Source: Desulfotignum sp. (GTDB taxonomy: Bacteria; Desulfobacterota; Desulfobacteria; Desulfobacterales; Desulfobacteraceae). From it: 5,890 bases of DNA. The stretch is from NCBI GenBank assembly GCA_021737445.1, contig JAIPDY010000209.1, positions 1 through 5,890 of the forward strand, in the 5' to 3' direction. The notes beneath the pieces are model-generated. The model was not told the origin of the DNA, did not search any database, and saw only the letters and a list, made by a program, of their open reading frames with translations. The number at the start of each line of letters is the position of its first letter. Position 1 is the stretch's first letter. A program made the translations under genes and the position numbers. Shown here in pieces: positions 1 through 4,411 of the stretch.

Positions 1-2
1 AC

Positions 3-362
3 AAAGGCAGGAAAGGATACTTCAAGGTAGGCAGGAAAACTGCCTGCAAGAAATTCTCTGCTAAAATCAAAGAGATGAATCAATGGTTGAAGGCTGTCCG
101 TAACACAAGCCATCCAGAATCATGGTGGCCTGTTCTCGCTGCAAAATTGAGAGGGCATTTTCAATACTACGGGGTGAGTGGTAATTTTATTGGTATTAAA
201 AGGTTCTACACACAGGCAGTACGCCTGACATTTAAATGGATGAACAGGAGAAGCCAGAGGAGAAGTTTTAACTGGGAACAGTTCAGAACCTATCTTAACA
301 GGCATCCGCTTCCAAAACCGACAATTTATCACAACCTGTATACGTTATGGCAGTCAAAGTGA
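3..362 (+). CDS. ltrA: Group II intron reverse transcriptase/maturase, C-terminal fragment
   Basis: This is the last 119 codons of a group II intron-encoded protein; the reading frame is open from the left edge, so the polymerase domain is outside the window. The visible part matches the maturase (X/thumb) and adjoining C-terminal region. Hallmarks are the basic segment around KVGRKTACKKFSAKIKEMN, the W-L-K-x-V-R-N stretch, and the family-typical segment LRGHFQYYGVSGNF, followed by a basic helix (RRSQRRSFNW) and a short tail ending LYTLWQSK. No H-N-H zinc-finger endonuclease domain follows, so the protein is probably of an endonuclease-less class. The protein helps the intron RNA fold and splice and copies it into DNA during retrohoming. 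An ATG at 75 is internal and not the true start. Confidence 0.9.
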   Translation, partial: KGRKGYFKVGRKTACKKFSAKIKEMNQWLKAVRNTSHPESWWPVLAAKLRGHFQYYGVSGNFIGIKRFYTQAVRLTFKWMNRRSQRRSFNWEQFRTYLNRHPLPKPTIYHNLYTLWQSK

Positions 363-373
363 ATATTAGCGAA

Positions 374-406
374 GAGCCCGTTGCGGGAAAACCGCACGGC
401 GGGTTC
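374..406 (+). ncRNA. Group II intron domain V
   Basis: A 33-nt hairpin has the hallmarks of catalytic domain V. The lower stem GAGCCCG (374-380) pairs with CGGGTTC (400-406), including the usual G-U wobble and the catalytic AGC triad at 375-377. The upper stem GCGG (383-386) pairs with CCGC (392-395) across a GAAAA loop. The internal bulge sits on the 3' side (ACGG region), as expected. Domain V is the most conserved part of these ribozymes and forms the metal-binding active centre. Its intact appearance suggests the intron RNA could still be functional, although domains I-IV cannot be seen here. Confidence 0.9.
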
Positions 407-430
407 TGTGAGGGATGTCATTACCTCACA
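407..430 (+). ncRNA. Group II intron domain VI with candidate branch-point A
   Basis: TGTGAGG (407-413) pairs perfectly with CCTCACA (424-430). The stem can continue as GAT (414-416) with ATT (420-422), using one G-T pair and a GTC loop, which leaves A423 as a single bulged adenosine. A bulged adenosine near the end of domain VI is the lariat branch point in group II introns. The fold was drawn by hand. Position directly after domain V supports the call. Confidence 0.7.
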
Positions 431-448
431 TATAATACGTTTAAGTAT

Positions 449-454
449 AGGAGG
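449..454 (+). promoter_or_regulatory. Strong Shine-Dalgarno for the rubrerythrin-like gene
   Basis: AGGAGG lies 6 nt before the ATG at 461, a near-ideal ribosome binding site that fixes the start. It lies in the 3' exon, so it is present whether or not the intron is spliced. A TATAAT hexamer at 431-436 could be a -10 element, but no matching -35 is seen. Confidence 0.85.
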
Positions 455-460
455 AAATAG

Positions 461-928
461 ATGTCTACTCGACAACTGGAAAAATACCGTCAGGCAATTG
501 AAGATGCCATCCAAAGTGAAATTGATGCCAGGCATTTTTATGACCAGGTTTCCAGGCGGATCAAAGATGACTATCTCAAAGGTGTATTTGCCGGGTTTGC
601 CAGCGAAGAAGCCAAACATGAACAGATCCTCACCGATATTTTGCATCAGAAAAAAGTGGATGCCGCCCATTTTGACTGTGACAAGGATTTTCATGTGTCA
701 GAAACCATTGAAATGCCAAAAGTTTCTGAAGAGATGGATCTCAAGGGTGCCATCGGTCTGGCCATGAAAAATGAAGAGATCGCCATGAAAAAATATACCG
801 GCCTGGCAGAGAACTGCACGGATCCCGGTTTGAAATCCATTTTTCTGGACCTGGCAACCATGGAGAGAGGTCACAAGCACATGATGGAAGAAAAATTTGT
901 GGATGTGGCCTATCCAGAGGTGTGGTAG
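461..928 (+). CDS. Rubrerythrin-like ferritin-family diiron protein (no rubredoxin domain)
   Basis: The 155-residue protein is a four-helix-bundle ferritin-like domain of the rubrerythrin type. The diiron ligands are visible as two internally similar halves. The first is E20 followed by E50-x-x-H53 (EEAKHEQ); the second is E105 in NEEIAMKKY followed by E135-x-x-H138 (ERGHKH). The two carboxylate helices align as EIDARHFY and EEIAMKKY. The C-terminal rubredoxin Fe(SCys)4 domain of classical rubrerythrin is absent, with no CxxC pairs and an end at VAYPEVW, so an external electron donor would be needed. Family members reduce hydrogen peroxide in the cytoplasm of anaerobes, or handle iron; the exact substrate here is not provable. 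The gene stands alone between a group II intron and a convergent PAS-GAF gene. Confidence 0.92.
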   Translation: MSTRQLEKYRQAIEDAIQSEIDARHFYDQVSRRIKDDYLKGVFAGFASEEAKHEQILTDILHQKKVDAAHFDCDKDFHVSETIEMPKVSEEMDLKGAIGLAMKNEEIAMKKYTGLAENCTDPGLKSIFLDLATMERGHKHMMEEKFVDVAYPEVW

Positions 929-930
929 GG

Positions 931-948
931 TCTGTCAGGCAGATTTTT
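931..948 (+). terminator. Weak candidate terminator after the rubrerythrin-like gene
   Basis: TCTG (931-934) can pair with CAGA (940-943) across a 5-nt loop, followed directly by TTTTT (944-948). The stem is only 4 bp, so termination would be weak. It lies just after the stop at 926-928 and touches the stop codon of the convergent gene. Confidence 0.3.
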
Positions 949-1936
949 ATAAAGCCGGTCCCAACTTCAAGGTGATGATGTAAAGTTTTGCCAGCCGTCT
1001 CACGACCTTCACCATTTCCTGGGAATAGGTGTTTTCCGGATTGGCGAGAACCATCAATCCCTTGAGCTCATGGTTGAGAATCAGAGGAATAGACAAGAAC
1101 CCGTCCACCGGGATGTGGCCTTTGGGCAGTTTTATGGTGGTAAGATGGGTATGGGTCGGGGTAGTGAAAAACGGTCTGCCAAGATTGAGAGCCTTTCCAA
1201 ATGATCCGGTATAGCTTCCTGTATCATCCAAAGTCAGTGTCATTGACCGGGGTTCCAGGTCGCATGGTTCGGGATATATCTGATCCAGCATCATCTCGAC
1301 AGAAGAGTGTGTGCGGCACAGAAGCCTGGAGATAAAACCGTTGCGGCTTTGAGTCAGATCAGCGGCCGCTGTTAAGATACTTCGGGTGATACGGTTGTAA
1401 TCCGGATCCGGCTGGCTGAGGGCATCTGTGATGGTATCCAGTTCCATCATCACCCGCAGTTGCCATCCCAGTTCCTTTTCTGTCTGTTTCTGGGTGGTAA
1501 TGTCTGTTAGCGCCAGGCACAGGCAGTTATCATCTGAAGAACCGGTTTCCATAATACAGGCTTTTATCCAGGTCCTGGTTCCATTGTTTTTGATGCGAAG
1601 ATTTATCCGGGAGGCGGTGCCCATATTCTGAAGGCCGTACCGTTTTTTTTTCAGTATTTGCAGATCCCCGGGATCCAGCAGACTGAAAAAATTCTGACCC
1701 CGCAGCTGTTGTCCGGGGGCGCCCAGCATCCCGGCTGCCGTATGATTGATGTCAACTACCCATCCTTCTTGATCCAGGGTGAGATAGCCAAAGGGAAGGT
1801 TGTCATAAAAACGAAAGTGATCGTTTCTGAGAAAATCGCACATATCTGCCGGGGCCTCAGGCAGGTGCGCCTGGCTGGTTGACAACCGGGTTTCCTGATG
1901 ACCCGGCATGCAAGCATTCAATAACTTTATCTCCAT
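947..1936 (-). CDS. PAS-GAF sensory protein without output domain
   Basis: From the ATG at 1936 the product has 329 residues. Residues about 43-148 form a PAS domain: FRFYDNLPFGYLTLDQEG opens it, a WIKACIMETG strand sits in the middle, and LALTDITTQKQTEKEL closes it. A short helical linker follows, then a GAF domain (about 167-326) with the typical late signature GHIPVDGFLSIPLI...LKGLMVLANPENTY. The protein stops there, with no histidine kinase, GGDEF, EAL, HTH or AAA+ module, no membrane segment and no signal peptide. It is therefore a cytoplasmic sensor or adaptor whose ligand and partner are unknown. A longer frame opens with TTG at 1978, but that codon lies inside a sigma-54 promoter, so the ATG at 1936 is preferred. 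Its Shine-Dalgarno is weak (GGAA about 13 nt upstream), so other starts remain possible. The gene is convergent with the rubrerythrin gene, 18 bp away. Confidence 0.83.
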   Translation of the reverse strand: MEIKLLNACMPGHQETRLSTSQAHLPEAPADMCDFLRNDHFRFYDNLPFGYLTLDQEGWVVDINHTAAGMLGAPGQQLRGQNFFSLLDPGDLQILKKKRYGLQNMGTASRINLRIKNNGTRTWIKACIMETGSSDDNCLCLALTDITTQKQTEKELGWQLRVMMELDTITDALSQPDPDYNRITRSILTAAADLTQSRNGFISRLLCRTHSSVEMMLDQIYPEPCDLEPRSMTLTLDDTGSYTGSFGKALNLGRPFFTTPTHTHLTTIKLPKGHIPVDGFLSIPLILNHELKGLMVLANPENTYSQEMVKVVRRLAKLYIITLKLGPAL

Positions 1937-1973
1937 TTGAGTACTGATTCCATTTTTCGCTGAGACTATTTGT

Positions 1974-1989
1974 CGCAATGATTGTGCCA
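1974..1989 (-). promoter_or_regulatory. Sigma-54 promoter for the PAS-GAF gene
   Basis: On the minus strand the sequence reads TGGCACAATCATTGCG. It matches the sigma-54 (RpoN) consensus TGGCACG-N4-TTGCW, with GG and GC separated by exactly 10 bp (GG at 1988-1987, GC at 1976-1975). Only the seventh and last positions deviate. The predicted transcription start is near 1963, giving a leader of about 27 nt before the ATG at 1936. Sigma-54 promoters need an AAA+ enhancer-binding activator, for which candidate sites exist upstream. Confidence 0.72.
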
Positions 1990-2084
1990 GTGGGGCAGCA
2001 AAAGATGTTTCGGCATAACTCTTTGAATTTAAAGATTATTTTTCATTTATTTCCCCATGCCTGGCAGAATGCCTATAGACTGTT

Positions 2085-2102
2085 TGCCCATATTTATGGG
2101 CC
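2085..2102. promoter_or_regulatory. Dyad site 0 (variant activator-site candidate)
   Basis: TGCCCA-N6-TGGGCC sits inside a longer perfect inverted repeat, GCCCATA-TT-TATGGGC (2086-2101). It has the same spacing as the two perfect TGCACA-N6-TGTGCA sites downstream, with the central A-T pair of each half replaced by C-G. Its centre lies about 130 bp upstream of the predicted start of the minus-strand sigma-54 promoter. It could instead be an unrelated operator or an RNA hairpin. Confidence 0.45.
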
Positions 2103-2164
2103 ATGTCAAAAGATCTCATGGGGTATTCATATTTAACTGTTTGAAATATAAAATAAAACAAAAC

Positions 2165-2182
2165 TGCACATGAAGCTGGGCA
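2165..2182. promoter_or_regulatory. Dyad site I (activator-site candidate)
   Basis: TGCACA-N6-TGGGCA differs from the perfect dyad at one base in the right half. It begins exactly 21 bp before site II, two turns of B-DNA, so proteins bound at both would sit on the same face. Tandem sites at this spacing are common for sigma-54 activators. Confidence 0.5.
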
Positions 2183-2185
2183 TCC

Positions 2186-2203
2186 TGCACATGTTTATGT
2201 GCA
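2186..2203. promoter_or_regulatory. Dyad site II (perfect inverted repeat)
   Basis: TGCACA-N6-TGTGCA is perfectly symmetric and extends to CTGCACAT-GTTT-ATGTGCAG (2185-2204). Its centre is about 247 bp upstream of the predicted plus-strand start and 231 bp upstream of the predicted minus-strand start. Both distances are in the normal range for enhancer-like activator sites. Confidence 0.62.
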
Positions 2204-2301
2204 GTCAACCACCCTGTCCGGCATGATCCGGTGAGAGAATCCCCTGGTTTTGCAGTTACACGATTTTTTTTAAAAATAAACCCGGACACGGGTGTGGCAG
2301 G

Positions 2302-2319
2302 TGCACACAAGTATGTGCA
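2302..2319. promoter_or_regulatory. Dyad site III (perfect inverted repeat)
   Basis: A second exact TGCACA-N6-TGTGCA with an unrelated 6-bp spacer (CAAGTA), so the halves rather than the spacer are conserved. Its centre is about 131 bp upstream of the predicted plus-strand transcription start and 116 bp (about 11 helical turns) from site II. Confidence 0.62.
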
Positions 2320-2365
2320 GCCCTTGATTATCAGGTGCATTATATTAAAGGATTTTTATAAATTT

Positions 2366-2378
2366 TATCCAATATTTT
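2366..2378 (+). promoter_or_regulatory. Possible IHF bend site
   Basis: TATCCAATATTTT matches the IHF consensus WATCAANNNNTTR except at two positions. It lies in an AT-rich segment between dyad III and the sigma-54 promoter, the usual place for an IHF-induced bend. The match is imperfect and AT-rich DNA gives chance hits. Confidence 0.25.
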
Positions 2379-2415
2379 CAATATGTTATATTAAAATTTC
2401 ACAAAAGGTCTGTCC

Positions 2416-2431
2416 TGGCCCGGGCATTGCT
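2416..2431 (+). promoter_or_regulatory. Sigma-54 promoter for the small secreted peptide gene
   Basis: TGGCCCGGGCATTGCT fits the sigma-54 consensus TGGCACG-N4-TTGCW at every defined position but one (C for A). GG (2417-2418) and GC (2429-2430) are separated by exactly 10 bp. The predicted start is near 2442, which leaves a leader of about 53 nt before the ATG at 2495. No competing sigma-70 promoter is obvious here. Confidence 0.78.
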
Positions 2432-2482
2432 ATTCTATGTATAAAATAAACAGGAACATGATTGATAATAAACCCAAGAAAC

Positions 2483-2488
2483 AAGGAG
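2483..2488 (+). promoter_or_regulatory. Strong Shine-Dalgarno for the small peptide gene
   Basis: AAGGAG is followed by a 6-nt all-A spacer and the ATG at 2495. The ideal match and spacing, in an A-rich unstructured leader, argue that this very short frame is translated efficiently. Confidence 0.85.
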
Positions 2489-2494
2489 AAAAAA

Positions 2495-2590
2495 ATGAAA
2501 AATCTGTGGATCAACGTATTGGTAATCGGAATGATTGTTGCTGGATATGCATTGCCTGCAATGGCTGTTGGTGGCGGAGGACCCTGGTAA
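2495..2590 (+). CDS. Small Sec-exported peptide precursor, 31 aa (predicted mature VGGGGPW)
   Basis: The 31-codon frame ends at TAA 2588-2590 and is almost entirely a signal peptide. It has a short basic start (MKN), a hydrophobic core (about residues 4-20, IN-VLVIGMIVAGYAL), then P21-A22-M23-A24, an A-x-A signal peptidase I site. Cleavage after A24 would release VGGGGPW; cleavage after A22 would give MAVGGGGPW. A strong ribosome binding site, a sigma-54 promoter and a downstream terminator frame it as a self-contained, regulated gene. I do not recognise the family. The next gene encodes a peptide-binding lipoprotein followed by a sensor kinase, so an exported signal peptide is an attractive inference. 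Alternatives are a small membrane peptide that is never cleaved, a toxin-like peptide or a precursor for modification. The tail has no Cys, Ser or Thr, which limits common peptide modifications. Confidence 0.75.
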   Translation: MKNLWINVLVIGMIVAGYALPAMAVGGGGPW

Positions 2591-2639
2591 GCTTTAAGAA
2601 ATAATACATAATATTTGGCAAACAACCCCCCTAAAAGAC

Positions 2640-2666
2640 GCAGCCTGGCAAAGGCTGCTTCTTTTT
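2640..2666 (+). terminator. Rho-independent terminator after the small peptide gene
   Basis: GCAGCC (2640-2645) pairs perfectly with GGCTGC (2653-2658) across a 7-nt loop, followed by TTCTTTTT (2659-2666). It lies 50 bp after the peptide stop and 85 bp before the lipoprotein start. The peptide therefore has its own short transcript, and the downstream genes depend on read-through or a promoter of their own. No convincing promoter was found in 2667-2740. Confidence 0.8.
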
Positions 2667-2751
2667 GTCTGTCAGGCCCTGTAACCTTGCTTTTGAAAAT
2701 GTTGTGTGGTACGGTTTTTCTCCTTTAAAAAAATGGTTATAAGGAGACAGG

Positions 2752-4392
2752 ATGAACCGTTCCAAGGTGTTGTGTTTTCTGGGGGCGTGGTTGTTATTGG
2801 TTTTCCTGGCCGGCTGTTCAGATCCGGAAGAAAAGAAGACTTTTGTCCATGCACCTGGCGCTGAAACCCCTGTCCGGGGCGGTATTTACCGGATGCCTTT
2901 GTGGAACAATCCAGCCACGCTTGATCCTGCCCGGGTAAAGGACCAGTACGGGGCTTCGGTTGTCAGGCAGATGTTTGACGGGTTGGTCAAATTTGATTCC
3001 TATCTTGCCGTGCTGCCGGCCCTGGCCCAAACCTGGCAGGTGGAAGAGGGGGGAAAGTTATACAAGTTTGAACTTAGGGAAAATGCCCTGTTCCATAATG
3101 GTGACCCGGTCATGGCATCAGATGTGAAATTTTCCATCTCCCGGCTCCTTCGGCTTGATCCGGCACCGTCTGTGTTGCCCCATCTTATTAAGATCACCGG
3201 TGCCAGGCAGTTCCGGGACAGGGAGCAGGACGAGGTATCAGGCCTTGAAATTGTCAGCCCCAGGGTATTGCAGATCAGCCTGGATTCTCCCCATATGCCT
3301 TTTCTGACAGCCCTGGGTATGCATGAAGTGTCCATTGTGCCCGAAAAAGAAGTGTTGGAAAAGAAAGCAGAATTTGGCACTCATCCGGTGGGATCAGGGC
3401 CGTTCAGGTTTGTGAACTGGCAGCCGGATCATTCCATCACCCTGGAACGGTTTGAAGCGTATTATGGGGGGCCGGCATTTCTGGACGGGATCCATTTTAA
3501 GATTTACCCCGGGGGACAGGATCCAGCTGTGCTGGCGGATTTCCAGCAGAAAAAAATTGATGAAATGGCGGTTTACGGGGATGTCAGGGAAAAACTGGTA
3601 GACCAAAAAGGACTGCAATGGTTTCACAGGCCCTCTTTAAGCCTGTTTTTTTACGGCATGAACTGCCGGCATCCCCATCTGGCTAATCCGAATTTTCGCA
3701 AAGCCCTGTCTGCAGCCATTGACCGGACAGATTTTGTCAATCAGATTTACAAGGGCCAGTTTGACATTGCCAGAACCATTTTGCCGCCGGGAATGCCGGG
3801 GTACAGCCCGGCGAACCCCCTGCCGGACAATGATCCTGACCTGGCCCGCCAGTATCTTGACCAGGCTTTGGCCGCTGGGCTGGACCAGGTGCCGGATCTG
3901 GAGATCGTTTCTGCATTTAAAACCAGCCGGGTGGCGGCTGAAATGGAAATGATCCAGGAGTTCTGGGCTGATCTGGGCATCCAGCTCCAGGTCAGATACA
4001 TAACTGATTGGACTGAGTTTGAAGCCTATATCCGGTCGGATGAGGTTCAGCTGTACCGGTATGCCTGGTTTGCCGATATGCCTGACCCGGACAGTATTTT
4101 GTATCCGTTGTTTGCTTCGGATTCACCCAATAATTTCATGCAGTACCAGAACACGGCCGCAGATGAACTGCTTAAACTGGCCCGGGAAACGGTGGACCCG
4201 GTGACCCGGGCAAACATTTACCAGAAAGTAGAATCACAGGTTATTTTTTCTTTACCATTGATTCCCCTGTTTTATATGAGTGTGGACCGGGTATATCAAC
4301 CTTATGTTAAATCGGTTGCGGTCAGTGCCCTGGGGGCCCATGCCATGCCCCTTAACCGCATCTGGCTGGATCGTGCAGCATGCCGTGATTGA
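2752..4392 (+). CDS. Family 5 oligopeptide/dipeptide-binding lipoprotein
   Basis: The 546-residue product is a full-length extracellular solute-binding protein of family 5 (DppA/OppA type). It begins with a lipoprotein signal peptide whose lipobox is LAGC, with C22 as the acylated cysteine. The family pattern is complete: GGIYRMPLWNNPATLDPA (43-60), the FDGLVKFD segment (75-82), GSGPF (214-218), the NPNFRKALSAAIDR region (312-325) and ADMPDPDSILYPLF (441-454). GGAG at 2743-2746 precedes the ATG by 5 nt. Family members bind short peptides, nickel complexes or other small ligands in the periplasm. No permease or ATPase genes are visible; instead a sensor kinase follows after 19 bp in the same direction. 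This suggests use as a ligand-binding co-receptor rather than only for uptake, but transporter genes could lie outside the window. Ligand identity cannot be read from sequence. Confidence 0.94.
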   Translation: MNRSKVLCFLGAWLLLVFLAGCSDPEEKKTFVHAPGAETPVRGGIYRMPLWNNPATLDPARVKDQYGASVVRQMFDGLVKFDSYLAVLPALAQTWQVEEGGKLYKFELRENALFHNGDPVMASDVKFSISRLLRLDPAPSVLPHLIKITGARQFRDREQDEVSGLEIVSPRVLQISLDSPHMPFLTALGMHEVSIVPEKEVLEKKAEFGTHPVGSGPFRFVNWQPDHSITLERFEAYYGGPAFLDGIHFKIYPGGQDPAVLADFQQKKIDEMAVYGDVREKLVDQKGLQWFHRPSLSLFFYGMNCRHPHLANPNFRKALSAAIDRTDFVNQIYKGQFDIARTILPPGMPGYSPANPLPDNDPDLARQYLDQALAAGLDQVPDLEIVSAFKTSRVAAEMEMIQEFWADLGIQLQVRYITDWTEFEAYIRSDEVQLYRYAWFADMPDPDSILYPLFASDSPNNFMQYQNTAADELLKLARETVDPVTRANIYQKVESQVIFSLPLIPLFYMSVDRVYQPYVKSVAVSALGAHAMPLNRIWLDRAACRD

Positions 4393-4411
4393 ACGGGCCA
4401 GGGGATATTTT

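Larger units (their letters stand above)
1..430 (+). mobile_element. Group II intron, 3' end (partial)
   Basis: The stretch holds the C-terminal end of an intron-encoded reverse transcriptase/maturase, followed 11 nt after its stop codon by a recognisable domain V and a domain VI hairpin. That is the standard order at the 3' end of a bacterial group II intron. The 5' part lies outside the window. The 3' splice boundary is placed at about 429-431, because the candidate branch-point adenosine (423) lies 6-8 nt before it and group II introns usually end in A plus a pyrimidine. The exact last base is uncertain. The element sits on the same strand as, and immediately upstream of, the rubrerythrin-like gene. 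Confidence 0.88.
1990..2415. promoter_or_regulatory. Divergent regulatory region between two sigma-54 promoters
   Basis: This non-coding stretch holds no convincing gene on either strand. It separates two divergent sigma-54 promoters and contains four related dyads fitting TGCMCA-N6-TGKGCM, centred near 2093.5, 2173.5, 2194.5 and 2310.5. It also has an AT-rich segment (about 2340-2400) before the plus-strand promoter, with a 10-bp direct repeat TTATATTAAA at 2340-2349 and 2386-2395. The arrangement is what one expects of a shared control region for NtrC-type activators. Identification of the binding protein is inference. Confidence 0.6.

Noticed and set aside
381..767. Forward open frame running from intron domain V into the rubrerythrin region
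   Set aside because: Its start lies in the ribozyme RNA and the rest is out of frame with the well-supported diiron protein. There is no ribosome binding site.
2201..2216. Third sigma-54 promoter on the minus strand
   Set aside because: GG-N10-GC spacing is present, but the flanking bases (GGGTG in place of GGCAC, CTGC in place of TTGC) match poorly, and it overlaps the arm of dyad II.
2186..2319. CRP/FNR/HcpR-type sites
   Set aside because: Those families use TGTGA-N6-TCACA or TTGAT-N4-ATCAA type halves. Here the halves are TGCACA and TGTGCA, in the opposite sense, so the match is only superficial.
2164..2340. CRISPR array or tandem repeat
   Set aside because: The repeated units are short dyads (18 bp) at unequal distances, without the uniform repeat-spacer pattern of an array.
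2458..2604. A 48-codon Cys/Trp-rich frame overlapping the small peptide gene in another frame
   Set aside because: The ATG at 2458 has only AGGA 3 nt away, too close to work well. The composition is what results from reading the signal-peptide codons out of frame, and the 2495 frame has an ideal ribosome binding site and a coherent signal peptide.
2386..2625. Minus-strand frame opposite the small peptide gene
   Set aside because: It has no ribosome binding site and runs antisense through a sigma-54 promoter and the peptide gene. Its proline run is simply the complement of the glycine codons.
2675..2722. Sigma-54-like or sigma-70-like promoter before the lipoprotein gene
   Set aside because: GG at 2675-2676 and GC at 2689-2690 are 12 bp apart, not 10. 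TGGTACG at 2707 lacks a -12 GC. TTGAAA at 2693 has no -10 at proper spacing.
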